Origin: an uncultured cyanobacterium
GTDB taxonomy: Bacteria > Cyanobacteriota > Cyanobacteriia > CACIAM-69d
Assembly (NCBI GenBank): GCA_937894105.1
Contig: CALCTI010000374.1
Span: forward strand, 1-18,674
Direction of reading: 5' to 3'
Length of the DNA: 18,674 nt
Shown: positions 1 through 6,962 of the stretch, one piece after another
How positions within the stretch are numbered: the stretch's first letter is position 1
How the letters are laid out: each line of letters begins with the position of its first letter
Position numbers and translations under genes: made by a program
The notes under the pieces: generated by a model
Told to the model about the DNA's origin: nothing
The model's input: the letters and a program-made list of their open reading frames with translations, nothing else
Databases searched by the model: none

Positions 1-2
1 CC

Positions 3-206
3 CAAGGGGCGCAGACGCTGGGCTGGCATTATTGGGGGCTGACCGGCTCCCCCATTTCCGGTCCCGCTGGCAATGTGGAATATTTACTGTGGTTGCGGCA
101 GGATTCACCGGAAAATGCTGAGGCGATCGCCCATAAGCTGCCCAATATTTTCAAACATATTGCGGCAAACCCCTCCGAAAGTCACCATTTAAGGGCGATC
201 ATTTAA
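3..206 (+). CDS. tlyA: TlyA-family rRNA methyltransferase, C-terminal fragment
   Basis: Only the last 67 codons are in the window; the 5' end lies off the left edge. The frame reads WHYWGLTGSPISGPAGNVEYLLWL, and the SPI-GP-GN-EYLLWL block is the recognisable C-terminal signature of TlyA/hemolysin-A type proteins (S4 domain plus FtsJ-like 2'-O-methyltransferase, acting on ribosomal RNA ribose). The tail runs to a TAA at 204-206. That stop lies inside the first unit of a 14-bp tandem repeat, so the last few residues (LRAII) are probably repeat-derived. The family assignment rests on the short C-terminal motif alone because the catalytic domain is not visible. Confidence 0.8.
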   Translation, partial: QGAQTLGWHYWGLTGSPISGPAGNVEYLLWLRQDSPENAEAIAHKLPNIFKHIAANPSESHHLRAII

Positions 207-250
207 AAGCGATCATTTAAAGGCGATCGTTTCAAGGCAATCATCTAAGC
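195..250. repeat. 14-bp tandem repeat, four units, HIP1-like
   Basis: Four head-to-tail 14-bp units start at 195, 209, 223 and 237 (GCGATCATTTAAAA, GCGATCATTTAAAG, GCGATCGTTTCAAG, GCAATCATCTAAGC). The first two differ at one base and the later two are progressively degenerate. Each unit begins with GCGATC or GCAATC, half of the HIP1 octamer, and the first contains the TAA stop of the upstream methyltransferase gene. It looks like a small slippage array. Confidence 0.75.
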
Positions 251-636
251 TGAGCGGTTCATTTTCCGCGCCCTAAGAGATTATTACAGGTTTTTCGCGA
301 GCTTACTGGTTATAGATTCTGCTTTTCTATTACCTCTTATAGTTGGGTAAAAAGTTAGTTAAGAACTACCGGGTAACGTCAGCGGCTAGAATGTTTTTGC
401 GTAATTTCCGTTATTGCAACGTTTGCCGCTTTTAAGCATCTCAATTTCAGTCATTAGCAGTGCCCTCACTTTTTACACCTGCGCTTTTAATGAAATGACT
501 TTGAAACAACCTCCCAAGATACACTTCCGTAAAGCACTCAACGGCTCGGAAAGGTTGTGGAAAAAGGTTCTCAACACAGGGCTCGGTAAAGGTACCCCCA
601 CTATCAACGGCTCATGTTGAGCAAACCGGTTAATGA
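251..636. other. intergenic stretch without a supported gene
   Basis: I see no convincing gene here. A 68-codon open frame at 414-620 starts with TTG, has no recognisable motif and no good ribosome-binding site, so I do not call it. The stretch contains an imperfect direct repeat around CTCAACGGCTCGGAAAGG (537-554) and a related segment at 571-593, plus a further TCAACGGCTC at 604-613. A single TGTGGAAAA (about 559-567) matches the cyanobacterial DnaA-box sequence in reverse, but an isolated box is not evidence for an origin. Confidence 0.5.
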
Positions 637-763
637 CTAGGGCGTGTCATTAATTAGATCCTAGAAGGTTTACGCAGCGGGGAGTACGCGCCCTTAAAAA
701 AACGCTAGGGGCTGGAACCCTGACCACTATTGATTTTGAGACTTGATTGATGACAGCCCCTAG
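637..763. mobile_element. dispersed MITE-like inverted-repeat element, copy 1
   Basis: This is a 127-bp element bounded by CTAG on both sides. It matches copies at 3514-3646 and 16170-16301. The left end (AGGGCGTGTCATTAATTA) and right end (TTGATTGATGACAGCCCCTA) form an imperfect terminal inverted repeat. It also holds two internal hairpins: AGGGCGTGT (639-647) with ACGCGCCCT, and a perfect 10-bp pair, CTAGGGGCTG (705-714) with CAGCCCCTAG (754-763). There is no coding capacity, so it must be non-autonomous if mobile. TA at both outer edges would fit a TA target duplication as made by IS630/Tc1-type transposases; that link is inference. The right end overlaps the start of the following gene. 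Confidence 0.75.
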
Positions 764-1643
764 TACGTTTTCGTCAATTTCTGAACGATCGCACCCCGCC
801 TGGCACCATGACACATTGCAGGCTAATGGCATCAACTTTCACTACGTAACGGCCGGTGAAGGGCCGCTGCTGCTGCTGCTTCATGGCTTTCCCGAATTTT
901 GGTACTCCTGGCGACACCAAATTCCAACCCTTGCCAAAACCCACAAAGTGGTAGCGCTGGACCTGCGCGGCTACAACGACACCGACAAGCCCCAGGGACA
1001 CCGTGCCTATCGCTTGCCAATTTTGATCCAGGACGTGGAGGCGGTGATTAAAGCCCTTGGCTATGACCAATGCACCCTGGTGGGGCACGATTGGGGGGGA
1101 GCGATCGCCTGGGGCGTGGCAAATCAGCACCCTGACTTAATTAATAATTTAATTGTTTTAAATCTTCCCCACCCGGTGCGATTTTTCCAGGGAATGCGCA
1201 CCCCCCAACAGCTATTAAAAAGTTGGTATGTGGGGCTATTTCAACTGCCTTGGGTGCCGGAATTTTTGTACCAGCTCGGTGACTATCGAGCCTTCGATGC
1301 CATTTTCAACTCGACGCTGCGATCGCGCCAGGCTCTAACCCAGGACGACATTAACGCCTATAAACTTGCCCTATCTAAGCCAGGAGCCACCACTGCTGCC
1401 ATTAACTACTATCGCAACGTGATTAGTTCTGACTGGCTCAATATTAAATGGCAAGTTTTAACCATGCCAGTGTTAATGATTTGGGGAGAAGATGATAGCT
1501 TTCTAGGCAAAGAATTAACCTACGGAACCGAAGAATACGCCCAAGATTTTCAGATTCATTATGTGCCTAACTGCGGGCATTGGGTGCAACAAGAACGCCC
1601 TGAATTGGTCAATCAATATATTTGCGATTTTCTCGCCGAGTAG
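750..1643 (+). CDS. epoxide-hydrolase-like alpha/beta hydrolase
   Basis: A 297-residue alpha/beta-hydrolase of the epoxide hydrolase type, which opens epoxides to diols through a covalent Asp ester. Visible motifs are the oxyanion-side HGFP (45-48), the nucleophile Asp114 in VGHDWGG, the acid Asp249 in WGEDD and the base His277 in GHWVQQE. Tyr160 and Tyr221 in the lid are plausible epoxide-polarising residues. Haloalkane dehalogenases share much of this layout, but HGFPEFWYSWRHQ and the GHDWGG context favour epoxide hydrolase. Length is normal. ATG at 750 is chosen as start; a TTG at 747 directly precedes it. Both lie inside the right terminal repeat of the upstream element, so the first few residues (MTAPS) are repeat-encoded. 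The peptidoglycan-binding gene follows after 17 bp. Substrate is unknown. Confidence 0.85.
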   Translation: MTAPSTFSSISERSHPAWHHDTLQANGINFHYVTAGEGPLLLLLHGFPEFWYSWRHQIPTLAKTHKVVALDLRGYNDTDKPQGHRAYRLPILIQDVEAVIKALGYDQCTLVGHDWGGAIAWGVANQHPDLINNLIVLNLPHPVRFFQGMRTPQQLLKSWYVGLFQLPWVPEFLYQLGDYRAFDAIFNSTLRSRQALTQDDINAYKLALSKPGATTAAINYYRNVISSDWLNIKWQVLTMPVLMIWGEDDSFLGKELTYGTEEYAQDFQIHYVPNCGHWVQQERPELVNQYICDFLAE

Positions 1644-1660
1644 ACTTGACAGTTCTAACC

Positions 1661-2068
1661 ATGCTTTCAATATTTCACTCCCGTTTTAGTAAGCTTCTGT
1701 GTTTATCGAAGGTTAGCTGTGTGGGTTTGGGGTTGGGGTTGAATTTCACCATGGCTTTTTTCACCATGGCTTTACCGGCGCAAGGGGAGCCCTGTTCCGC
1801 GATCGCCCCCTTGCCCGACGTTGGCGATCGCCCCACCTTAGTTTCCGGCGATCGCGGTGCTGACGTGCGATCTTTGCAAACCTTGCTCACCTTGCTGGGG
1901 TACTACGATGGGGCGATCGACGGGGTATTTAATGACCCACTCACCAGCGCCGTACAGCAGTTTCAAACTAGCGTCGGAATCTCCCCCAGTGGTCAAATGA
2001 CGAATGAAACATGGGCAAAGCTATTGCCGTCTCGCGTTGCCAGTGAAACTTGCGTTGAAGCATCGTAA
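1661..2068 (+). CDS. secreted peptidoglycan-binding domain protein
   Basis: This encodes a 135-residue protein with an N-terminal signal sequence (hydrophobic core about 20-40, probable cleavage near ALPA-QGEP) and one peptidoglycan-binding-1 repeat at about 62-121. The repeat reads GDRGADVRSLQTLLTLLGYYDGAIDGVF, then AVQQFQTSVGI and GQMTNETWAKLL. No catalytic domain is present, so it probably only docks on cell-wall glycan in the periplasm. I chose the ATG at 1661; an upstream TTG at 1622 is in frame but overlaps the hydrolase gene. The 17-bp gap suggests co-transcription with the hydrolase. The signal sequence contains a perfect 15-bp tandem duplication. Confidence 0.8.
   Translation: MLSIFHSRFSKLLCLSKVSCVGLGLGLNFTMAFFTMALPAQGEPCSAIAPLPDVGDRPTLVSGDRGADVRSLQTLLTLLGYYDGAIDGVFNDPLTSAVQQFQTSVGISPSGQMTNETWAKLLPSRVASETCVEAS
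1744..1773 (+). repeat. perfect 15-bp tandem duplication inside a signal peptide
   Basis: TTTCACCATGGCTTT occurs twice without a gap (1744-1758 and 1759-1773). In the reading frame it gives FTMAF then FTMAL, lengthening the hydrophobic core of the signal peptide of the peptidoglycan-binding protein by five residues. The copies are identical, which suggests a recent slippage event. Confidence 0.85.
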
Positions 2069-2354
2069 GGCGCTTCGTCGGAGCGTCACAGGGCACGTAC
2101 TCTCTGGACCATTGGTAAAGATAAGAGCAACTTGACACCCCAGTAACTTTAAAAACAACGGAAATGAGATGAGTGCTTCATAAAGCCTTTAAACAGCCCT
2201 GAGATCTTCACTGACTCTTTACCCACTTTGCCATTGACTCGATTTAGGATTGATACAACAGCACAAACCTAAGTCTGTGGGTGCAGCTCCAAGTCAGATT
2301 TATTACTGGATTGAGCAAGAACACTCAGCACATCACCAACAAGGAAACAGAATC

Positions 2355-3263
2355 ATGGCACAACTCCTAAAAAAGCTTCTAATTAGCGCTTCCGTCGCCG
2401 CAGGTATGGGTTTGGCGATCGGCGCTCCCGCCTCCGCAGCCAGCATCACCGGCGCATCCATCGATGGCGGCTCGACCGACTATATTCTTTACTGCTTAGA
2501 CGGCGCTCAAACCAGCGACTGCAACGGCAGCGGCACTCTACAAGAGGTCTTGGGCGCTGACGCAGGCAACGTTGAACTAGATTCCAACAGCGAAACTGGT
2601 GGCTGGGGCGATTCCGTAAGCTTCACCGGTCAGCTTAATGGCAAAGACATTACCATCGGCAGCCTAAGCCAGTCTGACTGGACCGATGAGTTGGGTCTAC
2701 AGTGGGTTGGCGATGCCCTAGCCGCAATTGTTGGACAAAATCCTGGGCTAACCCCGTTCGCTGGGGCGATTAGCAGCATGACGAACACGGTTTGGACTGC
2801 CCTAAAGCTGGATCCTTCCAATCCTTTGGCAGCCTTCAGTGATCCTAACGTTTCTTATGTCACCCAAGATGGGGACGCCAGCGGCGACATCAGCGTCGGC
2901 TTGATTGGTCACTTCAACGCGTTTGAGAATCCCCTCTATAAGGGCATTTTCGTTAACGGCTTAGCTGGAGCCCTAGGACAACCGGCGGCATTGATTGAGA
3001 ATGCTGTTCAAAGCTTGCAAGCGAGTGAGCTAGTGAAAATCGTTTATAACGGCGAAACCCACTACAAGTACAGCTTCAACGCCACCGAAACTGACGTCAC
3101 TGAAGCAAGCGACGGTTTCTCCCATAGCGGCGAATATGTTGTAAGCATCGATGGTATGGAGATGGAGCCCCCCGCCAGCACTCCTGAGCCTTCTGCCATG
3201 TTGGGTCTAGCAGGTCTCGTTGGTTTGTACGCTGCTAAGCGCAAGATGCAAAAGAGTGCTTAA
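2355..3263 (+). CDS. PEP-CTERM sorting domain-containing secreted protein
   Basis: A 302-residue exported protein. The N-terminus is a clear signal peptide (MAQLLKKLLISASVAAGMGLAIG, likely cleaved after ASA near residue 28). The C-terminus is a PEP-CTERM tail: STPEPSAMLGLAGLVGLYAAKRK, i.e. a Pro-Glu-Pro motif at about 277-279, a hydrophobic helix and a basic end. Such tails are processed by exosortases, with delivery to the cell surface or extracellular matrix. The roughly 250-residue middle is rich in Gly, Ser, Asn and Asp and I recognise no domain in it. ATG at 2355 is favoured because AAGGA lies 9 bp upstream (2341-2345) and the signal peptide begins there; the frame is open back to 2250. 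A strong terminator follows. No exosortase gene is in the window. Confidence 0.85.
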   Translation: MAQLLKKLLISASVAAGMGLAIGAPASAASITGASIDGGSTDYILYCLDGAQTSDCNGSGTLQEVLGADAGNVELDSNSETGGWGDSVSFTGQLNGKDITIGSLSQSDWTDELGLQWVGDALAAIVGQNPGLTPFAGAISSMTNTVWTALKLDPSNPLAAFSDPNVSYVTQDGDASGDISVGLIGHFNAFENPLYKGIFVNGLAGALGQPAALIENAVQSLQASELVKIVYNGETHYKYSFNATETDVTEASDGFSHSGEYVVSIDGMEMEPPASTPEPSAMLGLAGLVGLYAAKRKMQKSA

Positions 3264-3366
3264 TAGCATTGCTTTTCATTGCCGCGTCTTGTGTGGGCTT
3301 AGCTCCATAACCAAAGCAGAGTTTGAACGCTGAGCTTAAGTCACATTCACAATCTTAGGTAGAGCT

Positions 3367-3404
3367 AGCCGCAGAGGTGTTGATTCACCGGCTGCGGCTT
3401 TTTT
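3367..3404 (+). terminator. rho-independent terminator after the PEP-CTERM gene
   Basis: The stem AGCCGCAG (3367-3374) pairs with CTGCGGCT (3392-3399). An inner stem GGTG/CACC (3376-3379 with 3386-3389) closes on a 6-nt loop. A run of six T follows directly. It lies about 100 bp after the stop codon of the PEP-CTERM gene and would end that transcript. Confidence 0.85.
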
Positions 3405-3513
3405 GTAGGATGTTTGTAAGGTAAACAAAAGTAGCCATTCTTAATTTCACCAAGAGTCCCTCAAAGTCGTTGAACTCCGAATGAGAGAATCAGCATTTCA
3501 GCCAGCCTTCTTT

Positions 3514-3646
3514 CTAGGGCGTGTTATCAATTAATCTCCAGAAGCCTTATGCAGCGGGGAGTACGCGCCCTTTAAAAACAAACAAGGCTAGGGGCTGAAA
3601 CCCTTACGGCTCTTGACTTAGGGATTCAATTGATGACAGCCCCTAG
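3514..3646. mobile_element. dispersed MITE-like inverted-repeat element, copy 2
   Basis: A 133-bp copy of the family at 637-763 and 16170-16301, in the same orientation and again bounded by CTAG. The left end reads AGGGCGTGTTATCAATTAA and the right end CAATTGATGACAGCCCCTA. The core GCAGCGGGGAGTACGCGCCC is identical to copy 1. The right-half hairpin CTAGGGGCTG (3588-3597) with CAGCCCCTAG (3637-3646) is perfect. The right end stops 40 bp before the start of the following secreted-protein gene, so any promoter for that gene must lie in or beyond the element. Confidence 0.8.
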
Positions 3647-3686
3647 AGAATCTCAGTAGAGGTGAGGAAAGTATCCAAATTGAGAA

Positions 3687-4442
3687 TTGCTGCAACGACA
3701 GTCAGCTTTAGGACGTTTAGTTTTGCGATCGCCATTCAAATCCATTAAATACAGCGTTAAACAATACTTCGCAACTACAGTGCTGGGGGCGTTGGTGGTG
3801 TTTAGCGGGACGGGGGCGATCGCCCAAACTCCAGCCTCCCAACCTCCAGATCCCCCAACGTCCACCTCCCCATCAAACAACAGCAATGCGCCAGAACAAC
3901 CAGGAACGGCACCGCTCAGCGAGCTGAATCGCTCCCTACTGCAAGGGCTCGATCCCCAATCGTCGTTGCAACTATGGGAAGCCATTAATAACCTGAACGT
4001 GTCCCTAGAGCGAGGGCTTGATTTACCCTGTCGCTTCAACGGAGCCGAGTCCAGTCATCTCGATATTCAGGCGGAAGGATTAACGTCACCCAGCCTATGG
4101 CTGCCCCAGGATTTAATCGGCGGCAAAGTGGTACGAGGCTGGTATGTGTACGAAGCATTAACGGTGGACGGCGGCAGTGAGGGGGAAAGGTTGCCCTGGG
4201 TGGAGCTGGTGATTAATCAACAGCCTTGGCAAAACTTGGATTATCTAACCCAGTATCGATCGCTGGAAACTATGGGGCGATCGGCGTATCGGTTCGGCTA
4301 TCGACTGCGGGTGTGCAACCAACGACAACAGGTAATTGCCCTATATATTTGCGGGCTAGAAGAGCAGGGCAATGGTCCCTGTCGAGCACTGCTGCCGGGG
4401 GGCGTATCGGCGCGGCTCAACCGTAATGTGTTCGGCTTTTAG
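3687..4442 (+). CDS. unrecognised secreted protein with Pro/Ser-rich linker
   Basis: I do not recognise the family. With the TTG at 3687 it has 251 residues; another in-frame TTG at 3723 would remove 12, and no ATG exists near the 5' end. A signal sequence is clear: basic KSIKYSVKQYF, hydrophobic TTVLGALVVFSGTG, likely cleavage after AIA at about residue 46. A low-complexity linker rich in Pro, Ser and Asn follows (47-75), then a mostly beta-looking domain of about 175 residues with four cysteines (LPC, RVC, YIC, GPC). A periplasmic or surface role is likely; nothing suggests catalysis. It sits downstream of repeat copy 2 and 89 bp before the alpha/beta hydrolase. The start codon is uncertain. 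Confidence 0.65.
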   Translation: MLQRQSALGRLVLRSPFKSIKYSVKQYFATTVLGALVVFSGTGAIAQTPASQPPDPPTSTSPSNNSNAPEQPGTAPLSELNRSLLQGLDPQSSLQLWEAINNLNVSLERGLDLPCRFNGAESSHLDIQAEGLTSPSLWLPQDLIGGKVVRGWYVYEALTVDGGSEGERLPWVELVINQQPWQNLDYLTQYRSLETMGRSAYRFGYRLRVCNQRQQVIALYICGLEEQGNGPCRALLPGGVSARLNRNVFGF

Positions 4443-4531
4443 AGGCTGTCAATATTTGTAGAGAACCGTGAAGGAACGCTAAGGTGGATAGAACAAAGAC
4501 CCCTCCTTTTACCCCCTTCTTCTCGGCAACT

Positions 4532-5434
4532 ATGGTTGTTTCAACTCCCCCATCGCCCACCCAATCCCTTTATCCCAGTGAAATCTTCCAATGGCGGGGG
4601 CATTCCATTCGCTACACCACCTATGGTATTGGGGACCCGGTGGTGTTAATTCACGGGTTTGGGGCGTCGCTGGACCATTGGCGCAATAATATTTCGGCGA
4701 TCGCGGATCAGGGTTACCAGGTATTTGCTTTGGATTTGCTGGGCTTTGGGCGATCGCAAAAGCCAGCGCTGGAATATTCCATGGAACTGTGGCAAGAATT
4801 GCTGCTAGATTTTTGGGCGGAGCATATTCAACAGCCGACCGTATGGGTAGGAAATTCCATTGGGGCATTACTGGCACTGATGTTGGCAGCGGCGGCTCCG
4901 GAGAAAACCCGTGGGGCGGCCCTGTTAAATTGCGCTGGCGGGTTGAATCATCGCCCGGAGGAGTTGCCGTTGCCCCTGCGAGTGGTGATGGGCACCTTTG
5001 AGCGAGTGGTGAATAATCGATTGGTGGGACCGTGGCTATTTGATCGGGTGCGCCAGCGGAACCGCATTGAAAATACCCTGAAGCAGGTGTATGGCAATCG
5101 GGATGCCATTACGCCAGAGCTGTTGGATTTGCTGTATGAGCCCTCCTGCGATGCGGGTGCTTACGAAGTATTTGCATCGATAATGAGCGCCCCGCCGGGA
5201 CCGAAGCCCACGGAACTATTGCCCAAAATACAGTCATCCAACATACATTTATGGGGCGAGGCAGATCCCTGGACGCCCATTAAAGGTGCAGATATTTACA
5301 CGGATTTGGCGAAAGCAGGCGATGAGCGTATCCGGTTCTATTCCATCGCTGAGACCGGCCATTGTCCCCACGATGAGCGTCCTGAGTGGGTTAACGAACG
5401 GTTAGTGAAATGGATGAAAAAAGATCTTTCGTAG
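4532..5434 (+). CDS. alpha/beta-fold hydrolase (serine type)
   Basis: A 300-residue serine alpha/beta hydrolase. The motifs are HGFGAS (oxyanion side, 41-46), DLLGFGRS (68-75), nucleophile Ser109 in VGNSIG, an acid Asp in WGEADPWTP, and the base His in ETGHCPHDERPE. The WRGHSIRYTTYG opening and the DLLGFGRS and GNSIG motifs resemble the cyanobacterial/plant group that includes pheophytinase and chlorophyll dephytylase, so a chlorophyll-ester substrate is possible but not shown by the sequence. ATG at 4532 is preferred; an in-frame GTG at 4484 would add 16 residues with no visible domain. It converges with the DUF2103-like gene, 60 bp between stops, with no clear terminator. Confidence 0.8.
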   Translation: MVVSTPPSPTQSLYPSEIFQWRGHSIRYTTYGIGDPVVLIHGFGASLDHWRNNISAIADQGYQVFALDLLGFGRSQKPALEYSMELWQELLLDFWAEHIQQPTVWVGNSIGALLALMLAAAAPEKTRGAALLNCAGGLNHRPEELPLPLRVVMGTFERVVNNRLVGPWLFDRVRQRNRIENTLKQVYGNRDAITPELLDLLYEPSCDAGAYEVFASIMSAPPGPKPTELLPKIQSSNIHLWGEADPWTPIKGADIYTDLAKAGDERIRFYSIAETGHCPHDERPEWVNERLVKWMKKDLS

Positions 5435-5494
5435 CCCTCATCGATTTTTCGTCCTAGATATTCCCTAGGGCTGCCAACGCACCGCAGAAACTTT

Positions 5495-5854
5495 TTAGAT
5501 AACGTTTTGAATCGCCGTTTCCAGCTCTGGCTTGGTGAGATGAGTGATCACAAAGACATCCTGGGTGGTTTTGCCTTTGAGGGCAATTAACTTAAATCCA
5601 CCAAGGATAGGAACCGATACTTTGAGGCGAAGTTGAGGGGAATTGGAGCGACCGTGGGAGATAACGGCGGGGGTGATGGTGCCGACGCCGTCAAGTTTGA
5701 TCAGCCGCTCCAGGATTTTAATCAGCCCTGGCACGTGGGTGGAATGGTTCCACACCAGGCGACCGGTTAAGAGGGGCGGTTTTTGGGCGTCGCCTTCTGC
5801 TTCGCTTTTTAGCGATCGCCTCCCCTTTTTTCCCACAACAGCCCCTGCAAACAT
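5495..5854 (-). CDS. DUF2103-like small conserved protein
   Basis: A 119-residue soluble protein. The conserved-looking core GRLVWNHSTHVPGLIKILERL, GTITPAVISHGRS, LRLKVSVPILGGFKLIALKGKTTQDVFVITHL matches what I remember of the cyanobacterial DUF2103 family, annotated as a predicted metal-binding protein of unknown function. The His residues in NHSTH and ISHGRS could bind metal, but this is not proved. The first 25 or so residues (GKKGRRSLKSEAEGDAQ) are charged, cross a HIP1 site and look less conserved. The start is 34 bp after the dusB stop, so it is likely the last gene of the leftward era cluster. Confidence 0.65.
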   Translation of the reverse strand: MFAGAVVGKKGRRSLKSEAEGDAQKPPLLTGRLVWNHSTHVPGLIKILERLIKLDGVGTITPAVISHGRSNSPQLRLKVSVPILGGFKLIALKGKTTQDVFVITHLTKPELETAIQNVI

Positions 5855-5888
5855 TCAGTTACAAAATCACTTCTCACAGTAACAAACC

Positions 5889-6944
5889 TTAGGCGAGGGT
5901 TCCCAAAGTGCTGTCAATTAGGGCGTGTCCCTCTTCAACGGAGTCCACACGACATAGTTGATTGCGCAGTTCGGACGAGCCGGGAAACCCTTTGGCGTAC
6001 CAGGTCATATGTTTACGAGCCTGGTAAATTCCCCGTTTGCCTTTGTAGTCGTACAGGGATTGCAGGTGTTCTTTGGCGCAAACCAGTCGCTCGGCGATCG
6101 TCGGTTTCGGTTTGAGCGTGCCCGTTTTTAGAAAATAATCGATTTCGCCCACCAAAAACGGATTGCCCAAGGTCGCCCGGGAGCACATAACGCCGTCCGC
6201 AGCCGTTGCTTCCAAGCACGCCACCGCTGAGGCGATCGAGGTAATATCTCCGTTGGCGATTACCGGAATGGCGAGCTGTTGTTTAACTTTGCGGATCCAC
6301 TCCCACTGGGCAGCTCCTTTGTAACCCTGCGATCGCGTGCGGGCATGGATGGTAACCATGGCTGCCCCCGCATCCTCCATGCGCTGGGCAAAATCAAGGA
6401 TGGTGATTTCGTTTTCATCCCAGCCGATGCGGGTTTTCACCGTAACCGGCACGTGCACCGCATTAACCACCGTTTTGACGATCGCCTCAGCGGTTTCCGG
6501 GTCCCGCAGCAACGATGAGCCGCCGCCATTTTTGGTGATTTTATTCACCGGACAGCCCATATTAATATCAATCGTGTCCGCCTCTTGAGCCACCGCCATT
6601 TCTGCCGCTTCAGCCAGAAAATCGGGACGGCGATCGAACAGTTGGATGCTGACCGGGCGTTCGGCGGGGTCCACGTCCATAATTTTCTTCAGACTGCGGG
6701 CATGATGCACTCCCGAGGCTTGGACCATTTCCGTATAGGTCATGGAGTCCGGGGCGTAGCGTCGCACCAATCGCCGAAACACCAGGTCCGTGACGCCGGA
6801 GAGGGGCGCTTGGAGCACATGGCTGTTGACGGAAAAATTGCCGATTTTTAACGGGGAAGCAAGGCGCGATCGCAATTCTTCAGTCAGCACCACCCACTGA
6901 TCCCCGTCACCCTCCCAGTTATCCAAACCGTTGATATCGTTCAT
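5889..6944 (-). CDS. dusB: tRNA-dihydrouridine synthase, DusB/NifR3 type
   Basis: A flavin-dependent TIM-barrel enzyme that reduces uridine to dihydrouridine in tRNA. All hallmarks are present in 351 residues: the N-terminal LQAPLSGVTDLVFRRL, YTEMVQASG, PVSIQLFDRRPD, and INMGCPVNKITKNGGGSSLL with the catalytic Cys in GCP. They are followed by VKTRIGWD, TIHARTRSQGYKG, IPVIANGDI and DGVMCSRATLGNPFL (FMN phosphate site). The C-terminal helical tRNA-binding region follows. Length is typical. ATG at 6944 lies 18 bp after the stop of the DUF3611-like gene, indicating co-transcription. The extra N-terminal 20 residues (MNDINGLDNWEGDGDQWVVL) are acidic and outside the core. Confidence 0.93.
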   Translation of the reverse strand: MNDINGLDNWEGDGDQWVVLTEELRSRLASPLKIGNFSVNSHVLQAPLSGVTDLVFRRLVRRYAPDSMTYTEMVQASGVHHARSLKKIMDVDPAERPVSIQLFDRRPDFLAEAAEMAVAQEADTIDINMGCPVNKITKNGGGSSLLRDPETAEAIVKTVVNAVHVPVTVKTRIGWDENEITILDFAQRMEDAGAAMVTIHARTRSQGYKGAAQWEWIRKVKQQLAIPVIANGDITSIASAVACLEATAADGVMCSRATLGNPFLVGEIDYFLKTGTLKPKPTIAERLVCAKEHLQSLYDYKGKRGIYQARKHMTWYAKGFPGSSELRNQLCRVDSVEEGHALIDSTLGTLA

Positions 6945-6962
6945 GGTTGAGCAGTGGAGCCC

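Noticed and set aside
559..567. TGTGGAAAA, a reverse match to the cyanobacterial DnaA box TTTTCCACA
   Set aside because: A single box with no cluster, no AT-rich unwinding region and no dnaA or dnaN nearby does not support an origin.
414..620. 68-codon open frame in the left intergenic region
   Set aside because: It has a TTG start, no ribosome-binding site, no motif or membrane segment, and lies in sequence with scattered direct repeats.
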